Source: Aegilops tauschii subsp. strangulata
Lineage: Eukaryota > Streptophyta > Magnoliopsida > Poales > Poaceae
Reading direction: 5' to 3'
DNA length: 64,000 nt
Assembly: GCF_002575655.3 (NCBI RefSeq)
Contig: NC_053037.3
Span: 49,054,242-49,118,241, forward strand
Shown here: positions 10,585 to 21,902 of the stretch, one piece after another
Layout of the letters: every line of letters begins with the position of its first letter
Numbering within the stretch: position 1 is the first letter of the stretch
Program-made: the position numbers and the translations under genes
Notes under the pieces: generated by a model
What the model was told of the DNA's origin: nothing
Databases searched by the model: none
Seen by the model: only the letters and a program-made list of their open reading frames with translations

Positions 10585-11250
10585 GAAGCCGGGACTGAAG
10601 GGGAAGAGAGCTATGTCCAACAGAACTTTTCTGTTGATGGTGGTGAAGGTTCAGATGGTTTGTTGCATGCTGATGATGCGATGTAAGATGATTCAGATGA
10701 TGGAGATGTTTCATCGCAGCCACTACCACCCTATGTTGGCATGGTGTTTGACACAATTGAGGATGCCCAGAAATTCTATAATGACCATGCCTTCAAGTTG
10801 GGTTCGAAACACATATATCTTCTTCAAAGTGCAACCAAAAGAGGGGCCAGAAGAAAGAGGATATGCAATAATGATCAAAAGGGTCTTTGAGTGTGTGCAA
10901 CAGAGAGCACTGCAACAGAAAAAAGCAACTCCAGCAGGAAGCCTATCACTGGAATGGATGTAACAAGAACACATCAGAAGAACATGATGCTTCGTCATGA
11001 TTGTAAGGCGCATATGATTGTTAGGCTTAGGCAGGAGAGATGGAACGTGACTTGCTTTGTTGCGGAGCATACACATCCACTGATGAAACAACTGGAGCGT
11101 GTTAGGTACTACTGCTCGCACCGCAAGATACCTGCCGAGGATTACCAACTCTTGTTGACGTTGCATGATGTCAACCTATCAACTTCAGATTGCATAGGTG
11201 TGCTTGGTAGGGTCCATGAAGGTGACACCAGGACACACCCAGACTATTGA
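10585..11250 (+). pseudogene. FAR1/FHY3-type (FRS) DNA-binding domain pseudogene
   Basis: One reading frame, starting after a TTTGTAG acceptor, gives an acidic region, then MVFDTIEDAQKFYNDHAFK (10741 on), and later HDCKAHMIVRLR, WNVTCFVAEHTHPL and a helical tail with LLLTLHDVN. This is the FAR1 DNA-binding domain (WRKY-GCM1-like zinc fold with a terminal H-x-H) of transposase-derived transcription factors and Mutator-like transposases. Two in-frame stops break it: TAA 10684-10686 and TGA 10888-10890. The zinc-binding middle is poorly preserved, and the frame ends at 11250 before any MULE transposase domain. It may be a dead FRS gene or a MULE remnant. Confidence 0.75.
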
Positions 11251-11330
11251 ATCATTTAACTAGGTGTTTAAGCAGTAGAGGTTGCAATCGATAAATATTC
11301 AAGACATTATAAAGTGCTATTAGAATTTAA

Positions 11331-12894
11331 ATATTATCCGATACATGCAATATAAAGTTACAGGATCCAAATTTTGTTCAAAGATTTAGAAAATGTTCTG
11401 TTCTATGCCTATTCCATATTTTATTCTGGCCTATGTTTTTGAAGTTGAATTATTATTCGAGGATGGAGGCTTGTAGTGTGCTTACTTATGAGTTTTCTGA
11501 GACTGTGTCCGGTCCAAACACATTTTTTGTCCGTAGCAAACTAAAATAACTGTTTTTGTACTAAACTTATATACATTTAAAAAACATACTACATTTTAAT
11601 AAGTATACTTTTTATTACTTAGTAGACATGGTTGCGAAATTTTACTAACATTTTTCGTTGATATACATTCATAATATACATTTGTCGCTGGAATTTTTGG
11701 CTTTTACTAAATTTAAATATGTGTAAAAAGGTTCTTTTTGAATTTATAGTAACAAGTGTAAAAATAATATTGTGTACACATAAATATTTGTGTGTGATAT
11801 TTTAGTACTCTTAAATATCATGGTAGAGATCTATATAATGCAACTTATCTCATAATATCTTCGTAGAGATATATTTTAAGTAGTCCAGTTCCGAGAGATG
11901 GATTCTTCTTCATTGCACAAAAGAGTGATGTTCTGTAGCCGACACCACACGAAAAATATTACCGTAACTAACTTCATTAGTGATACGGTGAAATCCTTTC
12001 ATCCACTACTGGTTTGTGAGGGCATCTGCAACGGGATTCTTCTTATTTGAGCTTGAACGGAAGAGGTCCGAAATATTGAACCAAAGTGATTGATCTCCTA
12101 ATCAGCGATCAGACTAGCAACTCACCTTGCAACCATTGCGAATCTTGATCAAGGTGGACGCATCCAAGAGGAAGATATCATCCTTATCACACCGGATCGA
12201 CGTGCCCACACAGGGTCTTTCAACATCAACCCACCCAAACCATTTCTAGCGCAACTGAAGATCGTGCCCAAGGATCGGGGTGTTTGGGCTATGTCTCTTG
12301 TCAACCGGAGGAAGGGAGCTCGCCCACGACATGCAACCATGGGTCGGGCAGTACCGTAGATCGCCAGTTATTTTAGTGATAAATCAAAGTAGTTAATTAG
12401 GCTTCGGGATTCGCTGGTTTGGCCCCTTTGGTTTTTTCTTTGCTGATTTTAATTTCACTTGTATTTGCATTTTTTTTAGTTTTAAATAAACCCATATTTC
12501 AAAAAAAAAAACCTTTTGGTCATGTAAGAAAAATAAAAATACTCACCCACATGCAAAAAATTGTTCATGTAATTTGAAAAATTGTTCATAATGTATTATA
12601 AAAAATGTTCAATGTATGTTCAGGTCAAAACTTCATATTTACAAGTTTTCACATTTCTTTTTAAAATGAAAGTTGGAAATAAAAAAGAATAAAATAAGAT
12701 AGAAAATAAATAGGGTAAAACAAAAAATAAAACTGAAGAGAGAGAAATTAAAAAGAAACTGAAAAAGGGAAAAGGAAAGGAAAAAATAAAGAAAAGAAAA
12801 AGAAGAAAAGGAGAATGAATTGAAATAAGGAGCAGAACAGAACAATCGAAAAATGGGAAAAGAAAACTGCATTGATCGGTCCATGCGGATGAGC
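11331..12894 (+). repeat. Left copy of an old, diverged direct repeat (partner 53875-55565)
   Basis: Similarity to the right copy starts at ATATTATCC and ends at TCCATGCGGATGAGC. Colinear blocks include 'GCCGACACCACACG', 'GAGGGCATCTGCAACGG', 'GACTAGCAACTCACCTTG', 'CGCTGGTTTGGCCCCTTTGG' and a purine-rich tract (12650-12840). There are many substitutions and indels, so the duplication is old. No coding frame is conserved between the copies. It could be two copies of an unclassified repeat or an ancient segmental duplication. Confidence 0.8.
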
Positions 12895-13386
12895 ATAAAA
12901 ATGGGAAAAGAAAACTGTATTGAAAGGGCCTCGGCGTTTGGCCCAGGGCCAGACGCCAGGGTCTCCGGCGTTTGGCCCCCGGCCTCCGCAAAACTCCTTT
13001 TGCACCGACCTAAAGCCCAGTGGGCTTAACCCCTTGGCCTAACCATATCATCCTATATATTAATCTTTACCTCCGGACCATTCCGGAGCTCCTCGTCACG
13101 TCTGTGATCGCATCCGGGACTCCGAACAACATTCGGTCACCAACATACATAACTCATATAATACAATATCGTCAACGAACGTTAAACGTGCGGACCCTAC
13201 GGGTTCGGGAACTATGTAGAAATGACCGAGACACCTCTCCGGTCAATAACCAATAGCGGAACCTGGATGCCCATATTGGCTCCTACATATTCTACGAAGA
13301 TCTTTATCGGTCGAACCTTATGACAACATACGTAATTCCCTTTGTCCATCAGTATGTTACTTGCCCGAGATTCGATCGTCGGTATC

Positions 13387-14940
13387 TGCTACCTCTTGAG
13401 CACTGCGTTGGTTTTCCCTTGAAGAGAAAAGGGTGATGCAACAAAGTAGCGTAAGTATTTCCCTCAGTTTTTGAGAACCAAGGTATCAATCCAGTAGGAG
13501 GCTACGCGCGAGTCCCTCGCACCTACACAAAACAAATAAATCCTCGCAACCAACGCGATAAGGGGTTGTCAATTCCTACACGGTCACTTACGAGAGTGAG
13601 ATCTGATAGATATGATAGGATAATATTTTTGGTATTTTTGTGATAAAGATGCAATGTAAAATAAAAGCAAAGAAATAACTAAGTGTTGGAAGATTAATAT
13701 GACGAAGATAGACCCGAGGGCCATAGGTTTCACTAGTGGCTTCTCTCATGAGCATAAGTATTCTACGGTGGGTGAACAAATTACTATTGAGCAATTGACA
13801 GAATTGAGCATAGTTATGAGAATATCTAGGTATGATCATGTATATAGGCATCACGTCCGCGACAAGTAGACCGACTCCTGCCTGCATCTACTACTATTAC
13901 TCCACTCATCGACCGCTATCCAGCATGCATCTAGAGTATTAAGTTCATAAAAACAGAGTAACGCCTTAAGAAAGATGACATGATGTAGAGGGATAAATTC
14001 ATGCAATATGATAAAAAAACCATCTTGTTATCCTCGATGGCAACAATACAATACGTGCCTTGCTGCCCCTACTGTCACTGGGAAAGGACACCACAAGATT
14101 GAACCCAAAGCTAAGCACTTCTCCCATTGCAAGAAAGATCAATCTAGTAGGCCAAACCAAACTGATAATTCGAAGAGACTTGCAAAGATAACCAATCATA
14201 CATAAAAGAATTCAGAAGATTCAAATATCGTTCATAGATAAACTTGATCATAAACCCACAATTCGTCGGTCTCAACAAACACACCGCAAAAGAAGATTAC
14301 ATCGAATAGATCTCCACGAGAGAGGGGGAGAACATTGTATTGAGATCCAAAAAGAGAGAAGAAGCCATCTAGCTAATAACTATGGACCCGAAGGTCTGAG
14401 GTAAACTACTCATACTTCATCGGAGGGGCTATGGTGATGATGTAGAAGCCCTCCGTGATCGATGCCCCCTCCGGCGGAGCTCCAGAACAGGCCCCAAGAT
14501 GGGATCTCGTGGGTACAGAAGGTTGCGGCGGTGGAATTAGGTTTTTGGCTCCGTATCTGATCGTTTGGGGGTACGTAGGTATATATAGGAGGAAGGAGTA
14601 CATCGGTGGAGCAACAGGGGGCCCACGAGGGTGGAGGGCGCGCCCCCCTACCTCATGGCCTCCTTTTTTGTTTCTTGACGTAGGGTCCAAGTCTCCTGGA
14701 TCTTGTTCGTTCTGAAAATCATGTTCCCGAAGGTTTCATTCCGTTTGGACTCCGTTTGATATTCCTTTTGTGCGAAACTCTGAAATAGGCAAAAAACAGC
14801 AATTCTGGGCTGGGCCTCCGGCTAATAGGTTAGTCCCAAAAATAATATAAAAGTGAATAATAAAGCCCAATAATGTCCAAAAACAGTAGATAATATAGCA
14901 TGGAGCAATCAAAAATTATAGATACGTTGGAGACGTATCA
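13387..14940 (-). repeat. Gypsy A 3' LTR (1,554 bp)
   Basis: Reads TGATACGTCTCC (from 14940) to ...AGAGGTAGCA (13387) on the minus strand. A TATATATA box lies at 14580-14587. A purine tract ending AAGCTTGGGGATGCC sits just inside at 14941-14960. It differs from the 5' LTR by scattered substitutions and a few indels, notably about 30 bp near 20325-20350 and a longer GC block near 21318. Confidence 0.92.
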
Positions 14941-17751
14941 GGCATCCCCAAGCTTAATTCCTGCTCGTCCTCGAGTAGGTAAATGATAAAAACAGAATTT
15001 TTGATGCGGAGTGCTACTTGGCATAATTTCAATGTAATTCTTCTTAATTGTGGTATGAATATTCATATCCGAAAGATTCAAGACAAAAGTTTAATATCGA
15101 CATAAAAATAATAATACTTCAAGCATACTAACAAAGCAATTATGTCTTCTCAAAATAACATGGCCAAAGAAAGTTATCCCTACAAAATCATATAGTCTGG
15201 CTATGCTCTATCTTCACCACACAAAGTATTTAAATCATGCACAACCCCGATGACAAGCCAAGCAATTGTTTCATACTTTTGACATTCTCAAACTTTTTCA
15301 ATCTTCACGCAATACATGAGCGTGAGCCATGGACATAGCACTATATGTGGAATAGAATGGTGGTTGTGGAGAAGACAAAAAGGGAGAAGATAGTCTCACA
15401 TCAACTAGGCGTATCAATGGGCTATGGAGATTCCCATCAATAGATATCAATGTGAGTGAGTAGGGATTGCCATGCAACGGATGCACTAGAGCTATAAGTA
15501 TATGAAAGCTCAACAAAAGAAACTAAGTGGGTGTGCATCCAACTCGCTTGCTCACGAAGACCTAGGGCATGTTGAGGAAGCCCATCATTGGAATATACAA
15601 GCCAAGTTGTATAATGAAAAATTCCCACTAGTATATGAACGTGACAAAATGAGAGACTCTTTATCATGAAGATCATGGTGCTACTTTGAAGCACAAGTGT
15701 GGTAAAAGGATAGTAACATTGTCCCTTCTCTCTTTTTCTCTCTTTTTTTTATTTGGGCCTTTCCCTTTTTTTATGGCCTCTTTTTTTTTCGTCCGGAGTC
15801 TCATCCCGACTTGTGGGGGAATCATAGTCTCCATCATCATTTTCCTCACTTGGGACAATGCTCTAAAAATGAAGATCATCACACTTTTATTTTCTTACAA
15901 CTCAACAATTACAACTCGATACTTAGAACAAAATATGACTCTATATCAATGCCTCCGGCGGTGTACCGGGATATGCAATGAATCAAGAGTGACATGTATG
16001 AAAGAATTATGAACGGTGGCTTTGCCACAAATACGATGTCAACTACATGATCATGCAAAGCAATATGACAATGATGGAGCGTGTCATAATAAACGGAACG
16101 GTGGAAAGTTGCATGGCAATATATCTCGGAATGGCTATGAAAATGCCATGATAGGTAGGTATGGTGGCTTTTTTGAGGAAGGTTTATGGTGGGTGTATAA
16201 TACCGGCGAAAATTGCGCGGTATTAGAGAGGCTAGCAATGGTGGGAGAAAGAAGAGTGTGTATAATCCATGGACTCAACATTAGTCATAAAGAACTCATA
16301 TACTTATTGCAAAAATCTACAAGTTATCAAAGCAAAGTATTACGCGCATGCTCCTAGGGGGATAGATTGGTAGGAAAAGACCATCGCTCATCCCCGACCG
16401 CCACTCATAAGGAAGACAATCAATAAATAAATTATGCTCCAATTTCATCACATAACGATTCACCATATGTGCATGCTACGGGAATCACAAACTTTTACAC
16501 AAGTATCTCTCAAATTCACAGCTACTCAACTAGCATGACTCTAATATCACAATCTTTATATCTCAAAACAATTATCAAGCATCAAACTTTTCTTAGTATT
16601 CAACACACTCATAAGAAAGTTTTACTAATCTTGAATACCAAGCATATTAGGATTATTTAAGCAAATTACCATGCTATTTAAGACTCTCAAAATAATCTAA
16701 GTGAAGCATGAGAGATCAATAGTTTCTATAAAACAAATCCACCACCGTGCTCTAAAAGATATAAGTGAAGCACTAGAGCAAAACTATATAACTCAAAAGA
16801 TATAAGCGAAGCACATAGAGTATCCTAACAAATTCCAAATCATGTATGGCTCTCTCAAAAGGTGTGTACAGCAAGGATGATTGTGGTAAACTAAAAAGCA
16901 AAGACTCAAATCATACAAGACGCTCCAAGCAAAACACATATCATGTGGTGAATAAAAATATAGCTCCAAGTAAAGTTACCGATGGAAGTAGACGAAAGAG
17001 GGGATGCCTTCCGGGGCATCCCCAAGCTTTGGCTTTTTGGAGTCCTTAGATTATCTTGGGGGTGCCATGGGCATCCCCAAGCTTAGGCTTTTTTCACTCC
17101 TTGTTCCATAATCCATCTAGTCTTTCACCCAAAACTTGAAAACTTCACAACACAAAACTCAACAGAAAATCTCGTGAGCTCCGTTAGCGAAAGAAAACAA
17201 AAGACCACTTCAAGGTACTGTAATGAACTCATTCTTTATTTATATTGGTGTTAAACCTAATTTATTCCAACTTCTCTATGGTTTATAAACTATTTTACTA
17301 GCCATAGATTCATCAAAATAAGCAAACAACACACGAAAAACAGAATCTGTCAAAAACAGAACAGTCTGTAGTAATCTGTAACTAACGCAAACTTCTGAAA
17401 CTCCAAAAAATCAGCCAAAATAGGACGGCCTAGAAAATTTGTTTATTGATCATCAGCAATTGGAATCAGTATTTTATCACGTTCTGGTGATTTTTAACAA
17501 TTATTTTCGTGAACAGAAAGTTTCTGGAAATTACAGCAAGATCAAATAACTATCATCCAAGAAGATCCTATAGGTTTAACTTGGCACAAACACTAATTAA
17601 AACATAAAAACACATCTAACCAGAGGCTAGAACAAATATTTATTCCTAAACAGAAGCAAAAAGCAAAAAAAAAACTAAAAAAAAATTGGGTTGCCTCCCA
17701 ACAAGCGCTATCGTTTAACGCCCCTAGCTAGGCATAAAAGCAAGGATAGAT
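14941..17751 (-). other. Gypsy A internal non-coding region
   Basis: 2.8 kb between the protease stop and the 3' LTR. Contains polypyrimidine runs (15720-15800), simple AT-rich sequence and two copies of a GGCATCCCCAAGCTT phrase (17015-17030 and 17070-17085), which repeats the purine tract next to the LTR (14941). No RT, RNase H or integrase remnant was recognised on either strand. Confidence 0.75.
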
Positions 17752-19831
17752 CTAGGTATTGCCATCTTTGGTAGGCAATCCATAAGTGCCTCTCATAATA
17801 GATTCATATGGTAATTTTATTTTCTTCCTAGGGAAGTGTTCCATGCCTTTCTTTAATGGAAATTGAAATCTAATATTCCCTTCCTTCATATCAATAATTG
17901 CGCCAATCGTTCTAAGGAAAGGTCTACCAAGAATAATAGGACATGAAGGATTGCAATCTATATCGAGAACAATAAAATCTATGGGCACATAGTTCCTATT
18001 TGCAACAATAAGAACATCATTAATTCTTCCCATAGGTTTCTTAATAGTGGAATCCGCAAGGTGCAAGTTTAGAGAGCAATCATCAAAATCACGGAAATCT
18101 AGCAAATCGCACAAAGTTTTGGGAATAGTGGAAACACTAGCACCCAAATCACATAAAGCATAGAACTCATGATCCTTAATCTTAATTTTAATAGTAGGTT
18201 CCCACTCATCGTAAAGTTTTCTAGGGATAGAAACTTCCAACTCGAGTTTTTCTTCATAAGATTGCATCAAGGCATCAACGATATGTTTGGTGAAGGCTTT
18301 ATTTTGACTATAAGCATGAGGAGAATTTAGCACGGATTGCAACAAGGAAATACAATCTATAAAAGAGCAATTATCATAATTAAATTCCTTGAAATCCAAA
18401 ATAGTGGGGTTATTAATATCTAACGTTTTGATTTCTTCAATTCCACTTTTATCAATTTTAGCATCAAGATCTAAAAACTCTGAATTTTTGGAACGCCTTC
18501 TAGATAAAGGTGGATCATATTCAGTCTCATCATTATCAAGATTCATATTTCAAAACAAGGATTTAATAGTAGACACATCAATAACTTTTAGATCTTCGTC
18601 TTTATTTTCATAGAAATTTGAAGAACACGCTTTTATAAAGCAATCTTTCTTAGCACGCATCCTAGCGGTTCTTTCTTTGCACTCATCAATGGAAATTCTC
18701 ATGGCTTTGAGAGACTCATTGATATCATGCTTAGGAGGAATAGATCTAAGTTTTAAAGAATCAACATCAAGAGAAATTCTATCAACGTTCCTAGCCAATT
18801 CATCAACTTTAAGCAATTTCTCTTCAAGCAAACATTGAAATTCTTTTGTGAATTCATAAACTCTTTAACACTAGTCTCAAATTCAGAGGGCATCTTATTA
18901 AAATTTCCATAAGAGTTGTTGTAAGAATTACCATAATTATTAGAGGAATTGCTAGGATAAGGCCTAGGATTAAAGTTTTCTCTATACGCGTTGTTACCAA
19001 AATTATTCCTACCAACAAAATTCACATCCATAGATTCATTATTATTCTCAATCAAAGTAGACAAAGGCATATCATTAGGATCAGAAGAAACACTCTTAGT
19101 AGCAAATAATTTCATAAGTTCATCCATCTTTCCACTCAAAACATTAATTTCTTCTATCGCATGCACTTTTTTATTAGTAGATCTTTCAGTGTGCCATTGA
19201 GAATAATTAACCATAATATTATCTAGGAGTTTAGTAGCTTCTCCTAAAGTGATTTCCATAAAAGTGCCTCCTGCGGCCGAATCTAAAAGATTTCTAGAAG
19301 CAAAATTCAATCCGGCATAAATTTTTTGTATAATCATCCACAAATTCAAACCATGAGTAGGGCAATTACGTATCATTAATTTCATCCTCTCCCAAACTTG
19401 TGCAACATGTTCATGATCAAGTTGCTTAAGATTCATAATATCGTTTCTAAGAGAGATGATCTTAGCGGGAGGAAAATACTTAGAGATAAAAGCATCTTTG
19501 CACTTATTCCATGAATCAATACTATTTTTAGGCAAAGACGAAAACCAAGCTTTAGCACGATCTCTAAGCGAAAAAGGAAATAGCTTCAATTTAACAATAT
19601 CATTATCAACATCTTTCTTCTTTTGCATATCACACAAATCAACGAAGCTATTTAGATGAGTAGCGGCATCTTCACTAGGAGGCCGGCGAATTGATCTTTC
19701 ATGACAAGATTCAACAAAGCAGCATTGATTTCACAAGATTCAGTATTGGTAGGAGGAGCAATCGGAGTGCTAAGGAAATCATTATTTTTGGTATTGGTAA
19801 AGTCACACAATTTGGTATTATCTTGAGCCAT
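17752..19831 (-). pseudogene. Gypsy A gag-protease, broken
   Basis: Starts MAQDNTKLCDF at 19831. The retrotransposon gag domain follows (LKLFPFSLRDRAKAWFSSLP, W-N-K-C-K-D-A-F, L-R-N-D-I), then a basic/asparagine-rich linker, then an aspartic protease with DLGASVSTIP (the usual D-T/S-G written DLG here) and ILGRPFLRTIGAIIDM. Breaks: a frameshift near 19680, a second near 18835, and a TGA at 18550-18552. The product stops after protease at 17752, as in other gag-protease-only Athila-like elements of grasses. Confidence 0.88.
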
Positions 19832-20022
19832 CGCGACAAACAAGCAATCCAACACACGAGCAAACAAAAAGCAGGCGAAAAAGAGGCAAACGGAAAAAGA
19901 GAGGGCGAATAAAACGACAAGGGTGAAGTGGGGGAGAGGAACGAGAGGCAAATGGCAAATAATGTAGTGCGGGAGATAAGGGATTGTGATGGGTACTTGG
20001 TATGTTGACTTTTGCGTAGACC

Positions 20023-20040
20023 TCCCCGGCAACGGCGCCA
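20023..20040 (-). promoter_or_regulatory. Primer binding site for tRNA-Asp (gypsy A)
   Basis: On the plus strand TCCCCGGCAACGGCGCCA equals the 3' 18 bases (with CCA) of plant tRNA-Asp(GUC). On the element's strand it reads TGGCGCCGTTGCCGGGGA, 11 bases inside the 5' LTR, exactly where minus-strand DNA synthesis is primed. Confidence 0.9.
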
Positions 20041-20051
20041 GAAATCCTTCT

Positions 20052-21636
20052 TGCTACCTCTTGAGCACTGCGTTGGTTTTCCCTTGAAGAGGAAAGGGTG
20101 ATGCAGCAAAGTAGCGTAAGTATTTCCCTCAGTTTTTTAGAACCAAGGTATCAATCCAGTAGGAGGCTACGCGCGAGTCCCTCGCACCTACACAAAACAA
20201 ATAAATCCTCGCAACCAACGCGATAAGGGGTTGTCAATCCCTACACGGTCACTTATGAGAGTGAGATCTGATAGATATGATAGGATAATATTTTTGGTAT
20301 TTTTGTGATAAAGATGCAAAGTAAAATAAAATCAAAGTAAAAAGCAAAGGAAATAACTAAGTGTTGGAAGATTAATATGACGAAGATAGACCCGAGGGCC
20401 ATAGGTTTCACTAGTGGTTTCTCTCATGAGCATAAGTATTCTACGGTGGGTGAACAAATTACTGTTGAGCAATTGACAGAATTGAGCATAGTTATGAGAA
20501 TATCTAGGTATGATCATGTATATAGGCATCACATCCGAGACAAGTAGACAGACTCCTGCCTGCATCTACTACTATTACTCCACTGATCGACCGCTATCCA
20601 GCATTCATCTAGAGTATTAAGTTCATAAAAACAGATTAACGCCTTAAGCAAGATGACATGATGTAGAGGGACAAATTCATGCAATATGATAAAAAAACCA
20701 TCTTGTTATCCTCGATGGCAACAATACAATACGTGCCTTGCTGCCCCTACTGTCACTGGGAAAGGACACCGCAAGATTGAACCCAAAGCTAAGCACTTCT
20801 CCCATTGCAAGAAAGATCAATCTAGTAGGCCAAACCAAACTGATAATTCGAAGAGACTTGCAAAGATAACCAATCATACATAAAAGAATTCAGAAGATTC
20901 AAATATCGTTCATAGATAAACTTGATCATAAACCCACAATTCATCGGTCTCAACAAACACACCGCAAAAGAAGATTACATCGAATAGATCTCCATGAGAG
21001 AGGGGGAGAACATTGTATTGAGATCCAAAAAGAGAGAAGAAGCCATCTAGCTAATAACTATGGACCCGAAGGTCTGAGGTAAACTACTCACACTTCATCG
21101 GAGGGGCTATGGTGATGATGTAGAAGCCCTCCGTGATCAATGCCCCCTCCGGCGGAGCTCCGGAACAGGCCCCAAGATGGGATCTCGTGGGTACAGAAGG
21201 TTGCGGCGGTGGAATTAGGTTTTTGGCTCCGTATCTGATCGTTTGGGGGTACGTAGGTATATATATAGGAGGAAGGAGTACATCGGTGGAGCAACAGGGG
21301 GCCCACGAGGGTGGACGGCGCGCCCTGGGGGGTAGGCGCGCCCCCTACCTCGTGGCCTCCTCTTTTATTTCTTGACGTAGGGTCCAAGTCTCCTGGATCT
21401 TGTTCGTTCTGAAAATCACGTTCCCGAAGGTTTCATTCCGTTTGGACTCCGTTTGATATTCCTTTTCTGCGAAACTCTGAAATAGGCGAAACCAGCAATT
21501 CTGGGCTGGGCCTCCGGCTAATAGGTTAGTCCCAAAAATAATATAAAAGTGAATAATAAAGCCCAATAATGTCCAAAAACAGTAGATAATATAGCATGGA
21601 GCAATCAAAAATTATAGATACGTTGGAGACGTATTA
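20052..21636 (-). repeat. Gypsy A 5' LTR (1,585 bp)
   Basis: Partner of 13387-14940. TATA box run at 21259-21267. The first two bases on the element strand are TA instead of TG, probably a later mutation. It contains an extra GGGGGGTAGGCGCGCC segment (about 21328-21345) absent from the other LTR. Confidence 0.92.
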
Positions 21637-21902
21637 GTATCTTCATACCTAGTTAAATCTCGTTACCGGCAAGTCTCTTTACTCGTTCCGTAATACATCA
21701 CCTCGTGACTAACTCCTTAGTCGTTTGCTTGCAAGCTTATGATGTGTATTACCGAGAGGGCCCAGAGATACTTCTCTGATACTTGGAGTGACAAATCCTA
21801 ATCTTGATCTATGCCAACTCAACAAACACCTTCGGAGATACCTGTAGAGTATCTTTATGATCACCCAGTTACGTTGTGACGTTTGATAGCGCACAAGGTA
21901 TT

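Larger units (their letters stand above)
13387..21636 (-). mobile_element. Gypsy A: non-autonomous Ty3/gypsy (Athila-like) LTR retrotransposon
   Basis: 8,250 bp flanked by a perfect GTATC duplication (13382-13386 and 21637-21641). LTRs are 13387-14940 and 20052-21636, with the tRNA-Asp primer site at 20023-20040. Only gag and protease are encoded, and the remaining internal 2.8 kb is non-coding. The 5' LTR now starts TA instead of TG. Reverse transcriptase and integrase are wholly absent, so it must have moved using proteins of a related autonomous element. Confidence 0.93.

Noticed and set aside
20023..20040. Match to the 3' end of tRNA-Asp as a possible tRNA gene
   Set aside because: Only the last 18 bases match, with the CCA that nuclear tRNA genes lack. 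It lies next to an LTR, so it is a primer binding site.
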